A DNA stretch of 64,000 nucleotides from an uncultured Bacteroidia bacterium (GTDB taxonomy: Bacteria > Bacteroidota > Bacteroidia > Bacteroidales > F082): assembly GCA_902769875.1 (NCBI GenBank), contig CACXQV010000002.1, positions 62,001 to 126,000 of the forward strand, written 5' to 3'. The translations under genes and the position numbers were made by a program. The notes under the pieces were generated by a model. That model saw only the letters and a program-made list of their open reading frames with translations, made no database searches and was not told the DNA's origin. Of the stretch, positions 51,301-60,017 are shown piece after piece. Within the stretch, counting starts at the first letter, position 1, and each line of letters starts with the position of its first letter.

Positions 51301-52992
51301 TCATTTCACCACCGCCTTCATTGCCCTTTCGCCGACTTTCACTACATAAAGGCCTGATTTGAGGCAAAACTCGCTATGCAAAACCTGCCTCTTTTGTGCC
51401 ACAGCACGACCGAGCATATCGTAGACCACAATATCAGCAGGCTCATCACATTCGACGGCCAAACCGCCTTCGATGTTGAAAACACGAGCGGGGGAACTGG
51501 ATGCTTCGGGAAGGTTTTCATAATGCTTGGAATAATACAATGCCACGTCTGCATTAACAGGCGAGATGATGTCGGGCAAATTGGGGTCGCTGAACCTCCA
51601 AACCCCTGATTCCCATTTGTGATGAATCGGGAAATGGTCGTTTGTCCAATAATATGGATTGCCGTCGAGTACCATACGGAATTCGTGGTCGGTCATAAAA
51701 CCAATGAAATCATTCCAAGCCCTTTCCAGCCCTAATATGTTGTCAGACGGTGTGTTATAGTCAAAACCCTGTCTGAAATAGAAATCCAAATAGTTCTGAA
51801 AATAATAGTCCTGATAAACTTCCCATTCTGAAACCAAGTTTCCTTGGTCGTCAAACTCATATTCCACATAGGAATCGCCCAACAACGCCCCATCGATCAT
51901 ACTGTATCTTTTGCAGCGCTTCATAGCAACGCGGCCTTGTTCGTCATAAGTGTTTTCGTACCTGAAGCGAGGCTGTTGTCCACTCGCCCAATTGTCGTAA
52001 CAGGTTTCTGCAACGATGCGGTCTTGCTCGTCACGCTCATATTCGTATAGCACAGGATGGTCTATCGCGGCGCCATTGTGATGGGTGAAGTTCTCCAATT
52101 TCCAAACGAGGCTGTCGTGTTCATTATAAGCAAATTCGATGGTGTCTTGCTCCCAGATGAAATCAGGAAGCGTGATACGGCGGTAATAATACCAAATGGG
52201 ATTGTTGCGCTCATCATAAAGATATTTTGTTTCGGTCTCGGTTTCTATGCCGTTTGTGTTTGAAAATTCAAATTTCCTCAACAGCAAGCCGTCCGTGTTG
52301 TATTCATATTCGGAAGTGCTCTCTCCCGAATCCCAACTGCCCGTGTTGGCGTTCCAAAGGAAATATTCCTCCAAAACCAATCGGTGCTGGTCGTCGTAGG
52401 TGTAAACCAGTTTGCTAAAGGGCTTCCAGTTGTTGCCCTCGGTAAAGTCACGGAATTCTATCGTCAAACAGCCCAGTTCGTCATATTCCCATCTCAATCG
52501 TTCGTAAGGTACCCAAGTCGTGTCAGACTCGCTACGGCTGTATGCTCTATACTCAACGCACTTGTTGTTTTCATAATCATATTCCAATCGGTTATAAGAA
52601 TGTCCTGCTCCGATTTCAGCGCACCGAAATTCAGATACGAAAACGCAGTTGCCCGCATTGTCGAAAACGCTGTCCGTCTTCTGATGGAGAAACCAGTCGT
52701 TGTTTTCCCAATTCCAGTAGGAAAAGGAAAGGCAGCGATTGTTGTCATCGTAGTCGTAGTGCCATTTTTCGGAATAATGCAAGTCGGTGGAGAACTCTTC
52801 CACTTTCGAGAAAATGACTTGGTTCAGGCGTTTGTTGCCGTCGTAACCATAGTTGAATTTGGCCCTTACAAAACCACCGTCAATATCAGTAACGACAAGG
52901 CTGTCCAAGGCTTCTGTAAGTTCGGCTGTTTGTTGCGCCATCAATGTAATTGTCGCAAAAGCCATAATGAAAACAAAGATGATTTTCTTCAT
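51301..52992 (-). CDS. Exported YD-repeat-like protein with T9SS sorting domain
   Basis: 563 residues from the ATG at 52992 (MKKIIFVFIMAFATITLMAQ, signal peptide). Residues 40-420 are Tyr/Asp-rich YD-like units (WHYDYDDNNRCLSFSY, LEYDYENNKCVEYRA, LVYTYDDQHRLVLEEYF, YLYDERNNPIWYYY). The C-terminal 75 residues (ARVFNIEGGLAVECDEPADIVVYDMLGRAV...SGLYVVKVGERAMKAVVK) are a T9SS C-terminal domain. It resembles the protein at 17429-19294 in its repeats but lacks the shared 270-residue cassette and carries a different sorting-domain type. Likely secreted or surface-bound. Function unknown. Confidence 0.82.
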   Translation of the reverse strand: MKKIIFVFIMAFATITLMAQQTAELTEALDSLVVTDIDGGFVRAKFNYGYDGNKRLNQVIFSKVEEFSTDLHYSEKWHYDYDDNNRCLSFSYWNWENNDWFLHQKTDSVFDNAGNCVFVSEFRCAEIGAGHSYNRLEYDYENNKCVEYRAYSRSESDTTWVPYERLRWEYDELGCLTIEFRDFTEGNNWKPFSKLVYTYDDQHRLVLEEYFLWNANTGSWDSGESTSEYEYNTDGLLLRKFEFSNTNGIETETETKYLYDERNNPIWYYYRRITLPDFIWEQDTIEFAYNEHDSLVWKLENFTHHNGAAIDHPVLYEYERDEQDRIVAETCYDNWASGQQPRFRYENTYDEQGRVAMKRCKRYSMIDGALLGDSYVEYEFDDQGNLVSEWEVYQDYYFQNYLDFYFRQGFDYNTPSDNILGLERAWNDFIGFMTDHEFRMVLDGNPYYWTNDHFPIHHKWESGVWRFSDPNLPDIISPVNADVALYYSKHYENLPEASSSPARVFNIEGGLAVECDEPADIVVYDMLGRAVAQKRQVLHSEFCLKSGLYVVKVGERAMKAVVK

Positions 52993-53022
52993 AATTGATG
53001 GTTGTTTTAGGTGATTAGGCGG

Positions 53023-53030
53023 CAAAGATA
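53023..53030 (-). promoter_or_regulatory. -7 box of the YD/T9SS gene
   Basis: Minus-strand TATCTTTG, 30 bases before the ATG at 52992. No TTG at the expected distance. Confidence 0.5.
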
Positions 53031-53053
53031 ATGAAATAATCAATGTGATTCTG

Positions 53054-53081
53054 TTGTGTTCCAGAATAGTTATTACCTTTG
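53054..53081 (+). promoter_or_regulatory. Promoter of hicAB
   Basis: TTG (53054-53056), 17 bases, TACCTTTG (53074-53081), 21 bases before the hicA ATG at 53103. It also argues against the longer upstream frame for hicA. Confidence 0.6.
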
Positions 53082-53102
53082 CAACCGAAAAACAGTTGCA
53101 CA

Positions 53103-53360
53103 ATGACCAAAAAGGAAAAACTGATAGAGAGGATGTGCCGCCTGCCCAAGGACTTCACTTTCGCCGAATTGGAAACCGTCCTTCTTCAACTTGGTTTTGA
53201 GAAAGATGACAAAGGAAAAACATCAGGATCGAGAGTGAGGTTCTATAACAAAGATAAGCAATTACAATATTTGGCACACAAACCTCATCCTGCCAACATC
53301 GTCAAGGAAAAAGCCTTGAAAGACATCGTGAACTATCTGACAGAAAACAAACTCATATAA
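53103..53360 (+). CDS. hicA: HicA-family mRNA interferase toxin
   Basis: 85 residues from the ATG at 53103. The double-stranded RNA-binding-like HicA fold is recognised from LPKDFTFAELETVLLQLGFEKDDKGKTSGSRVRFYNKDKQLQYLAHKPHP, where the second last His is the usual catalytic residue. HicA cleaves mRNA and stalls growth until neutralised by HicB. The antitoxin gene follows after two bases. The order toxin-antitoxin is the standard one for hicAB. Confidence 0.85.
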   Translation: MTKKEKLIERMCRLPKDFTFAELETVLLQLGFEKDDKGKTSGSRVRFYNKDKQLQYLAHKPHPANIVKEKALKDIVNYLTENKLI

Positions 53361-53362
53361 AA

Positions 53363-53698
53363 ATGGATACACTAAAATACAAAGGATTCATTGGAAGCAT
53401 AGAGGCCGAACTCGATAGCGACACCCTCTATGGAAAAGTGCTCGGTTTGGACAAGGGAACTTTGGTGACCTACGAAGGCAGCACACTCGCCGAATTGAAG
53501 AAAGACTTCATCGATGCCGTGGAAGACTATATCGCTTTCTGCAAAGAGAAGGGACTTCCCCTACATAAGTCATACACAGGCAGTTTCAACATCCGCATTC
53601 CCATTGAACTCCACGCAAAAGTTGCAGCCAAAGCCCAAGAAGAAGGCATTTCGCTCAACGCTTTTGTGAAAGAAAGTCTTATGCAAGCCGTAGTTTGA
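53363..53698 (+). CDS. hicB: HicB-family antitoxin
   Basis: 111 residues. An N-terminal partial RNase H-like fold (KYKGFIGSIEAELDSDTLYGKVLGLDKGTLVTYEGSTLAELKKDFIDAVEDYIAFC) is followed by a C-terminal ribbon-helix-helix (NIRIPIELHAKVAAKAQEEGISLNAFVKESL). It binds and blocks HicA, and the RHH part is expected to repress the hicAB promoter. The pair sits between the YD/T9SS gene and aspS. Confidence 0.87.
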   Translation: MDTLKYKGFIGSIEAELDSDTLYGKVLGLDKGTLVTYEGSTLAELKKDFIDAVEDYIAFCKEKGLPLHKSYTGSFNIRIPIELHAKVAAKAQEEGISLNAFVKESLMQAVV

Positions 53699-53727
53699 AA
53701 ATTAGGATTGTTTTTTTACTACTTTTG
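53695..53727 (+). promoter_or_regulatory. Promoter of aspS
   Basis: TTG (53695-53697), 22 bases, TACTTTTG (53720-53727). The leader to the aspS ATG at 53789 has two copies of AAATCTTTAAATC. Confidence 0.5.
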
Positions 53728-53788
53728 CAGTTCCGTTCATTAGACAAATCTTTAAATCTTGAAATAATAAATCTTTAAATCAGAGAAT

Positions 53789-55543
53789 ATGTACAGAACG
53801 CATACTTGTGGCGAACTTCGTCTTGCCGACGCCGGCAAGCAAGTGACATTGGCCGGCTGGGTGCAGCGCACCCGCGACAAAGGCTCCCTCGTTTGGATTG
53901 ACCTCCGCGACCGTTACGGCATCACCCAACTCTTCTTGGATGGCAGCAGCGACCCGAAACTCCTCGAACAAGCCCGCTCCTTCGGGCGCGAGTTCGTGAT
54001 TCAGGCCCAAGGCACCGTCATTGAACGTGAATCGAAAAACCCGAATATGCCAACGGGAGAAATTGAACTGAAAGTCAGCGAGTTCAAACTGCTCAACGGC
54101 AGCAAGACCCCGCCCTTCACCATTGAGGACGTCAGCGACGGCGGCGACGACCTTCGTATGAAATACCGCTATTTGGATATTCGCCGTAATCCCGTGCGCC
54201 AAAACCTTGAATTGCGCCATCGTATGGCGATGCTTGTGCGCAACTATTTGAGCAATCTCAACTTCCTTGAAATCGAGACCCCGATGCTCATCAAGAGCAC
54301 GCCTGAAGGTGCCCGCGACTTCGTGGTGCCAAGCCGTATGAATCCTGGCGAGTTTTACGCCCTGCCACAAAGCCCGCAGCAATACAAGCAACTGCTGATG
54401 GTGGCCGGTATGGACCGCTACTTCCAAATTGTGCGTTGCTTCCGCGATGAGGACCTTCGCGCCGACCGTCAGCCCGAGTTCACGCAAATCGACTGCGAGA
54501 TGTCGTTTGTGGAACAAGAGGATGTTTTGAACACTTTTGAGGGCTTGGCCAAGCACCTTTTCAAGGAGATGAAAGGCCTCGAGTTCGACCAATTCCCGCG
54601 TATGACCTGGCACGACGCGATGAAATACTACGGCTCCGACAAGCCCGACATCCGCTTTGGGATGAAGTTCGTGGAACTCAACGACGTGGTGAAAGGCAAG
54701 GGATTCGGCCTCTTCGACAATGCTGAATTGGTTGTCGGTATCAATGCCGAAGGCTGCTCGGAATACACCCGCAAGCAACTTGACGCGCTCACCGAGTTTG
54801 TGAAGCGTCCACAGGTGGGTGCTGGCGGTATGGTGTATATCAAATACAACTCGGATGGCACGTTCAAGTCGTCTGTGGATAAGTTCTACACGCCTGAAGA
54901 CTTGAAAGTTATCGCCGACAAGTTCGGTGCCAAGCCTGGCGACCTGATGCTCATCCTTTGCGGCGAGGCTATGAAGACCCGCACACAACTCAACGCTTTG
55001 CGACTTGAGATGGGCAACCAACTCGGCCTGCGCAAGCCCGATGAATACGCACCGCTGTGGGTCATCGACTTCCCGCTTTTGGAATGGGACGAGGAAACGC
55101 AACGCTATTATGCTATGCACCATCCCTTCACCGCACCGAAACCCGAAGATGAGGCCTTGCTTGACGACCCGACGAAGTGGGGCGACATCCGCGCCAACGC
55201 CTACGACATCGTAATGAATGGTGTGGAGGTCGGTGGTGGCTCCATCCGTATCCACGACCGCACTTTGCAGAACAAGATGTTCCACACGCTCGGCTTCACC
55301 GACGAGAAGGCGCAGGAGCAGTTCGGCTTCCTGATGGGTGCCTTCGAGTATGGCGCACCGCCTCACGCTGGCCTGGCCTTCGGCTTCGACCGTCTCTGCT
55401 CGCTCTTCGGTGGTGCTGACAGCATCCGCGACTTCATCGCTTTCCCGAAGAACAACGCCGGCCGCGACGTGATGAGCGGCTCGCCCGCTCCGATTGCTCA
55501 GGAGCAGTTGGATGAATTGCAGATTGCTTTGAATTTGAAATAG
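53789..55543 (+). CDS. aspS: Aspartyl-tRNA synthetase
   Basis: 584 residues, the bacterial type. An OB-fold anticodon domain at the start ([33 protein letters not shown]), class II motif 2 ([24 protein letters not shown]), the bacterial GAD insertion at about 290-415, and motif 3 ([27 protein letters not shown]). It charges tRNA-Asp. It is bracketed by two toxin-antitoxin-like pairs, hicAB upstream and DUF4160/DUF2442 downstream. Confidence 0.96.
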   Translation: MYRTHTCGELRLADAGKQVTLAGWVQRTRDKGSLVWIDLRDRYGITQLFLDGSSDPKLLEQARSFGREFVIQAQGTVIERESKNPNMPTGEIELKVSEFKLLNGSKTPPFTIEDVSDGGDDLRMKYRYLDIRRNPVRQNLELRHRMAMLVRNYLSNLNFLEIETPMLIKSTPEGARDFVVPSRMNPGEFYALPQSPQQYKQLLMVAGMDRYFQIVRCFRDEDLRADRQPEFTQIDCEMSFVEQEDVLNTFEGLAKHLFKEMKGLEFDQFPRMTWHDAMKYYGSDKPDIRFGMKFVELNDVVKGKGFGLFDNAELVVGINAEGCSEYTRKQLDALTEFVKRPQVGAGGMVYIKYNSDGTFKSSVDKFYTPEDLKVIADKFGAKPGDLMLILCGEAMKTRTQLNALRLEMGNQLGLRKPDEYAPLWVIDFPLLEWDEETQRYYAMHHPFTAPKPEDEALLDDPTKWGDIRANAYDIVMNGVEVGGGSIRIHDRTLQNKMFHTLGFTDEKAQEQFGFLMGAFEYGAPPHAGLAFGFDRLCSLFGGADSIRDFIAFPKNNAGRDVMSGSPAPIAQEQLDELQIALNLK

Positions 55544-55564
55544 AAGGCAACAATCAGATTGGTT

Positions 55565-55861
55565 ATGGGACAATTGGCATTCTTGAAAACGTTCATTTTG
55601 GTGGCTATCTCGCTTGATGCGAACGACAATCGCAGACACATCCATGTGTTTAAGAAGGGGAAACGCCACCAAACGTCCCTTGCCAAGATTTGGATAGAGT
55701 CTGAAGGAAAACAATGTGTAGAGATTGCCGAGTCAACCCTTTCGACAAAGGAAAACGAGATGATAGTGGCAGCAATAAATCGTCACTGGGATTTTATCAA
55801 TAAGCAGGTAACCAAGGCATTCAACGGAGAAAAAACCGTTTCAATCAACATAGAAAAGTAA
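55565..55861 (+). CDS. DUF4160-like small protein, probable TA-pair partner
   Basis: 98 residues from the ATG at 55565. The RRHIHVFKKGKRHQTSLAKIWIESEG motif, with two His, resembles the H-x-H core of DUF4160, and ESTLSTKENEMIVAAINRHWDFINKQ its C-terminal helix. DUF4160 proteins are usually next to DUF2442 proteins and the pair is treated as a putative toxin-antitoxin system, without firm biochemical proof. The DUF2442 gene follows after 18 bases. Confidence 0.65.
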   Translation: MGQLAFLKTFILVAISLDANDNRRHIHVFKKGKRHQTSLAKIWIESEGKQCVEIAESTLSTKENEMIVAAINRHWDFINKQVTKAFNGEKTVSINIEK

Positions 55862-55879
55862 CAATTGGAGGACAAAGCC

Positions 55880-56122
55880 ATGTGTAAGATGAAAAATGTA
55901 ACCATCGGCATCAAAGATTTGGATTTCACCACCTATCGTGGTAAGATGATGGTAAGACTGACCGACGGAAGAGCCATCATCATTCCTGTTTCGTTCTTCC
56001 CCGACATCAAGCAAATGCCGGTAAAAGAACGCGAGAAGTGGATGGTGCTCGACGACCAGTATTTTACGTTTGAGAATATGACAAGGGTGTATTCCATACT
56101 TGATTTGCTGAAAGTGGCATAA
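55880..56122 (+). CDS. DUF2442-family small protein, probable TA-pair partner
   Basis: 80 residues from the ATG at 55880; an in-frame TTG at 55865 would add five. It contains the DUF2442 core, LTDGRAIIIPVSFFPDIKQMPVKEREKWMVLDDQYFTFENMTRVYSILDLL. The family is a small beta-rich fold often paired with DUF4160 or a HTH, as here, and thought to be the antitoxin side. Confidence 0.75.
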   Translation: MCKMKNVTIGIKDLDFTTYRGKMMVRLTDGRAIIIPVSFFPDIKQMPVKEREKWMVLDDQYFTFENMTRVYSILDLLKVA

Positions 56123-56161
56123 CTGAAGATTTACAATTGTGATAAATAAATACCTAAAACT

Positions 56162-56617
56162 ATGAAAACATTAAAAACCTACCTCATCGTCCTCTTGGGA
56201 GCACTCGTTTTAAGCTCCTGCTCAACGGACAAGACTATGATTGCCAAAGGCGTGAACCTCAACAAGTATGAGTACGCTTCATTGGTTCAAGCCAAAAACG
56301 GTTTCGGCACAACGACTGACATCGAAATCGAGCCGGGCATTTACGATGCCATCGAATCAACGCGCTTGCAAATGGTAGGCTCGCAACGCATCAACGACCT
56401 GACGAGCGAGCAAAAAGGGAAACTCCTTCTGGCAAAGTATTCCGCCACCTCCACCGAAAAAGAATCCGTGCTCAGCGTCAGTTTCGAGGACTATATGACG
56501 GGCAAGACCGTGGTCTCGTGCCGTTCCTCAAACCGTGGTGCTTGGACCCGCCAAAGGGATGTGGATCGTGCCATCAGCAAATTGGCTGGCCGCATCAAAC
56601 GAGTTTGGGGAAGATAA
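56162..56617 (+). CDS. Lipoprotein, DUF4136-like
   Basis: 151 residues. Signal peptide with lipobox LSSC at about residues 17-20. The mature part (NLNKYEYASLVQAKNGFGTTTDIEIEPGIYDAIESTRLQMVGSQRINDLTSEQKGKLLLAKYS...SVSFEDYMTGKTVVSCRSS) fits the DUF4136-like lipoproteins, which form a small alpha/beta domain of unknown role in the outer membrane. It is followed ten bases later by an exported protein gene, so the two are probably one operon. Confidence 0.65.
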   Translation: MKTLKTYLIVLLGALVLSSCSTDKTMIAKGVNLNKYEYASLVQAKNGFGTTTDIEIEPGIYDAIESTRLQMVGSQRINDLTSEQKGKLLLAKYSATSTEKESVLSVSFEDYMTGKTVVSCRSSNRGAWTRQRDVDRAISKLAGRIKRVWGR

Positions 56618-56627
56618 CCAAAAAACC

Positions 56628-57179
56628 ATGAAAAAACCATTGTTTTTCGCTCTATTCATCCTCCTTGCCACGACTTCCTACGCCCAAAAGGTGGTGGAGT
56701 TTATGGGCATTCCCATCGACGGAACCAAGGCGGAAATGTTCGCGAGACTGAAGGAAAAAGGATTTCGGGAGACGGATGCCCCCAATGTATTGGAAGGTTT
56801 GTTCGAAGACCTTCCCGTCAAGGTGGTCGTTTTGGATAATAGTCGAGACAAGGTGTATGAGATGGACCTCTGGCACGAGATGGGGAGTGACGAAGCTCTT
56901 GCCATTAAGCGATACAACAGCCTTCTCCTCAAGTTCAGGAACGACCCGAAATACAACGATTCCTATTCCGAGTTAATCCCTGAAGGCGAACCGATTGGCG
57001 AAAAGTTGAGATCGGATACACACTTATATTCAGCTTGCTTCGCTCAAGTCGGAACGAATGGTTATGTGCGTGTCGAATTACTTAAATCGCACAATTGGAA
57101 AGATGATGAGAAATACAAGATGGCGACTTTTGTCATTGCGATGGAATTTGTCAACGCAGTCAATTCGCCTAATGGTTAA
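56628..57179 (+). CDS. Exported protein of unknown function
   Basis: 183 residues from the ATG at 56628 (MKKPLFFALFILLATTSYAQ, signal peptide). The mature part begins KVVEFMGIPIDGTKAEMFARLKEKGF, a string seen in a family of short Bacteroidales exported proteins, and later has VVVLDNSRDKVYEMDLWHEMGSDEALAIKRYNSLLLKFRNDPKY. I do not know its function. Confidence 0.65.
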   Translation: MKKPLFFALFILLATTSYAQKVVEFMGIPIDGTKAEMFARLKEKGFRETDAPNVLEGLFEDLPVKVVVLDNSRDKVYEMDLWHEMGSDEALAIKRYNSLLLKFRNDPKYNDSYSELIPEGEPIGEKLRSDTHLYSACFAQVGTNGYVRVELLKSHNWKDDEKYKMATFVIAMEFVNAVNSPNG

Positions 57180-57227
57180 ATTTTTGAATTTTGAATTTTA
57201 AATCTTGAATTAAATTACACATTGAAT

Positions 57228-58322
57228 ATGAAAAGACTACTTGTTTTAACCGGTGGCGGCGACTGCCCAGGCCTCAACGCCGTGCTCCGCGCCATCGTCA
57301 AGAGAGCCGCCCAAGAGAAGGATTGGGAGGTTCTCGGCAGCATCCAAGCCTACAATGGCATCCTTTGGGAGCCTACCGAAGTCGTCAGGTTGACGCCAGA
57401 GTCCGTGCGCGGCATCCATTTCCGTGGCGGCACCATCATCGAAACCACCAACAAGGGCGGCCCATTCAACTGGCCTGTCAAGAATGCCGACGGCACTTGG
57501 AGCACCGTCGACCGTAGCGATGAGATGATTCGCAAACTGCAATACATGGGCATCGATGCGGTCATCAGCATTGGCGGCGACGGCTCGCAACGCATCTCGC
57601 AAAAGCTCTACGAGAAGGGCCTGAACATCATCGGCGTGCCCAAGACCATCGACAACGACCTTTCGATGACCGAATGCACCTTTGGTTTCCAAACCGCAGT
57701 GCAAATCGCGACAGAGGCTGTCGATAAGCTCGTCACTACGGCAGCTTCGCACAACCGCGTTTTCGTCCTCGAAGTGATGGGTCGCGATGCTGGCTGGATT
57801 GCCTTGCATTCAGCTATTGCCGGAGGCGCCGAGGTTTGCCTCTTGCCTGAATTCCCCTACGACATCAATGTGGTGAAGGCCCGTTTGGAGCAGCGTTTCA
57901 ACCACGATCGTGGCTTTGCCGTGGTGGTGGCATCGGAAGGCGCTCGCCCGAAAGACGGCCAGCAGGTGTTTGAAATCAGCAAGGAGGTGGGCTACGAAAA
58001 CAAGAAATTGGGCGGCATCGGTCGGCGTTTCATCGAGGAGATGAAGGCGGCTGGCTTCACCCACGACATGCGCGAAACCACCCTTGGCCACTTGCAACGC
58101 GGCGGCGTGCCGATTGCATACGACCGCGTTTTGTCGGCTGAGTTTGGCGTGAAGGCTTTCGAAATGGTCCTTAACGGGCAGTTCGGCCAGATGGTGGCTT
58201 ACCATCACCCGAATCTGATTGCCGTGCCGCTCAAGGAGGCCGTCTCCAAGCCCAACCTCGTCACGATCGACAGCGACTTGGTCCGCACGGCTCAGGGACT
58301 GAACATTTCTTTGGGAATTTGA
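57228..58322 (+). CDS. pfkA: 6-phosphofructokinase
   Basis: 364 residues from the ATG at 57228. PFK family A blocks are TGGGDCPGLNAVLRAIVKRA, SIGGDGSQRISQKL and GVPKTIDNDLSMTECTFGFQTAV, with LEVMGRDAGWIAL and LGHLQRGG. It phosphorylates fructose 6-phosphate. The GGDGS motif (Gly at the position where PPi enzymes usually have Asp) points to ATP, while the Lys in PKTIDND is more usual in PPi-dependent or group III enzymes, so the phosphoryl donor is not settled. Confidence 0.9.
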   Translation: MKRLLVLTGGGDCPGLNAVLRAIVKRAAQEKDWEVLGSIQAYNGILWEPTEVVRLTPESVRGIHFRGGTIIETTNKGGPFNWPVKNADGTWSTVDRSDEMIRKLQYMGIDAVISIGGDGSQRISQKLYEKGLNIIGVPKTIDNDLSMTECTFGFQTAVQIATEAVDKLVTTAASHNRVFVLEVMGRDAGWIALHSAIAGGAEVCLLPEFPYDINVVKARLEQRFNHDRGFAVVVASEGARPKDGQQVFEISKEVGYENKKLGGIGRRFIEEMKAAGFTHDMRETTLGHLQRGGVPIAYDRVLSAEFGVKAFEMVLNGQFGQMVAYHHPNLIAVPLKEAVSKPNLVTIDSDLVRTAQGLNISLGI

Positions 58323-58483
58323 TGTTTATGGATTGTTTCGCAAGAAATACGCAGTATTCAACGTAGTTAAATCTATCAAAATCTGGAATTATAATCCAAT
58401 GAAAATCAACGATAGATATTTGGTTTTGAAATAAGAGTTTTGGTAGATTTCTTGTTTGAAGGACAATCCCAGAAGAATGAATC

Positions 58484-59251
58484 ATGAAAATCAGTGTCAT
58501 TCCCACCGCCCAACAAGCCCAAGGTGCCGATTTCAGCGGCCAAACTGCCGTTGTGATTGATGTACTGCGGGCCACGAGTGTCATTACAACGGCCTTGGTC
58601 AATGGTGCGTGCGAAGTCATCCCAGTGAAAACCGTCGAGGAGGCACAAAGCGTTTATGCTCAATGCGATGCGGCCAAAACCCTTCGCGGCGGCGAACGCA
58701 ACGCGCTGAAGATTGCCGGCTTCGATATGGGTAACTCGCCGTTGGAATACACGGAAGATAAAGTAAGTGGGAAAACCGTCATTTTGACCACCACCAACGG
58801 CACTGTTGCAATGAATAACGTGAAAGGTGCCGAAGGGGTGGTTTTGGCGTGTTTCAGGAATGCGGAGGCGGTTTCGGATTACATTTTTCGGCTGCCGCAA
58901 TGCGACAGCCCTGCACCTGATCTTGTAGGGCTGTCGCACTATGGCAGCCGCGATGTTGCCATCGTCTGCGCCGGCACCGAAGGCCGTTTTTCCTTGGACG
59001 ACGGCCTATGTGCCGGAATGCTGATAGCATCGTTAGGCCAGAAAACCGAAGTCGAGACCGATGATTTGGGCTGTTTGTTAAGTCGATTTTACTCCCAAAA
59101 CAAGGATTGTCTTTGCGAAGCGCTTTCGGGTTGTTTCCATTTGAAACGTTTGGTTTCGTTGGGGTTTGGTGACGATGTACGGTTCTGTCTTGAAACAAAT
59201 CGTGTCGCAAAAGTTCCCGTTTTTGACGGCGGGAGAATTGTTGTCCGATAA
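58484..59251 (+). CDS. comB: 2-phosphosulfolactate phosphatase ComB with an inserted repeat
   Basis: 255 residues. ComB blocks are clear: MKISVIPTAQQAQGADFSGQTAVVIDVLRATSVITTALVNGACEVIPVKTVEEA, LRGGERNALKIAGFDMGNSPLEYTEDKVSGKTVILTTTNGTVAM and DVAIVCAGTEGRFSLDDGLCAGML. In coenzyme M and sulfolactate routes it dephosphorylates 2-phosphosulfolactate; in Bacteroidetes its substrate is uncertain. Between the two halves, residues 136-156 (RLPQCDSP...SHYGSR) are not ComB sequence but 63 bases of the family A repeat, adding exactly 21 codons. The reading frame stays open, so the protein may still fold. Its stop overlaps the next gene (TAATG). Confidence 0.88.
   Translation: MKISVIPTAQQAQGADFSGQTAVVIDVLRATSVITTALVNGACEVIPVKTVEEAQSVYAQCDAAKTLRGGERNALKIAGFDMGNSPLEYTEDKVSGKTVILTTTNGTVAMNNVKGAEGVVLACFRNAEAVSDYIFRLPQCDSPAPDLVGLSHYGSRDVAIVCAGTEGRFSLDDGLCAGMLIASLGQKTEVETDDLGCLLSRFYSQNKDCLCEALSGCFHLKRLVSLGFGDDVRFCLETNRVAKVPVFDGGRIVVR
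58889..58950. repeat. Family A inverted pair inserted in comB
   Basis: Left arm 58889-58915 (CGGCTGCCGCAATGCGACAG...) and right arm 58924-58950 are 27-base inverted copies with four mismatches, separated by eight bases. The whole element is read in frame. Confidence 0.88.
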
Positions 59252-59892
59252 TGAACGATGGCTTTATGAAAGGATTTTGGTTTTTGACGGCTTCGCTTGT
59301 GGTTTTAGCCGCTTGCGCGAAAAAAGATTCGCCCCAAGGTGTTGAGCCTCACATACCTTATCAGCCGACTTACGAAATTGGTGATGTCTTCGAAAACGAT
59401 ACTTTGAAAGGGGTCGTGTTTTATACCTATGGTGCTTATAACGGACTGATGGTCAGTCTTGAAGATACCGTTTTGCCTTGGTGTGTGCACAGCTATACCC
59501 TTATCGAGACGGGAGCCACCAACCCTTACGAAGGCTGGAACAACACCAACATAGTGATGGCGAATTATGACCTTGATTATTTTCCGGCCATCCAATGGAC
59601 CCACATGAAAAACACTTGGCATTTCATCTATTATTCCTATCGGTTGATTAATCATAGGCAATGGTATCTGCCTTCGACCACTGAGATGCGCTATCTTCTT
59701 ATGAACCAAGATGCTGTGAATGCCACTCTGGATTCGTTAGGCTACCCGATCTTGGAAGGCAAAACCTATTGGTCGAGCACCGAAACGGGCACACGAGGCG
59801 CAGCTGCCGTACGCTTGCAGGACGGCGAAATCGTTATCAGCGACTCGGTGAAAGACAACGAGTTCTTTGTTAGGGCAATTCGAGCTTACTGA
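59251..59892 (+). CDS. Lipoprotein with DUF1566-like domain
   Basis: 213 residues from the ATG at 59251, overlapping the comB stop; an ATG at 59266 gives a cleaner signal peptide (MKGFWFLTASLVVLAACAKK). Lipobox LAAC. The C-terminal half has the DUF1566/FGE-like pattern NHRQWYLPSTTEMRYLLMNQDAV and YWSSTETGTRGAAAVRLQDGEI. This domain is common in surface lipoproteins, its role is unknown. The overlap suggests coupling to comB, but the two are not known to work together. Confidence 0.72.
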   Translation: MNDGFMKGFWFLTASLVVLAACAKKDSPQGVEPHIPYQPTYEIGDVFENDTLKGVVFYTYGAYNGLMVSLEDTVLPWCVHSYTLIETGATNPYEGWNNTNIVMANYDLDYFPAIQWTHMKNTWHFIYYSYRLINHRQWYLPSTTEMRYLLMNQDAVNATLDSLGYPILEGKTYWSSTETGTRGAAAVRLQDGEIVISDSVKDNEFFVRAIRAY

Positions 59893-59900
59893 AATTGTAT

Positions 59901-60014
59901 CACGCAGAACCCGCAGAAATCGCAGAAGCGCAAATCAACGAGATTTGTAGCCGGATGGTTCATTTAATTCTGCGATTTCTGCGTGAGAAAAAAGCGATTT
60001 CTGCGTGAGAAAAA
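59901..60014. repeat. Family D repeat cluster between convergent genes
   Basis: CACGCAGAACCCGCAGAAAT in one direction (59901-59927) and TTCTGCGATTTCTGCGTGAG twice in the other (59968-59992 and 59994-60014). It separates the lipoprotein gene from the convergent DUF1846 gene and matches the cluster at 7437-7569. Confidence 0.8.
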
Positions 60015-60017
60015 CCA

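Noticed and set aside
53780..55714. 644-codon frame opposite aspS
   Set aside because: Antisense shadow of a highly conserved synthetase gene; no own domain.
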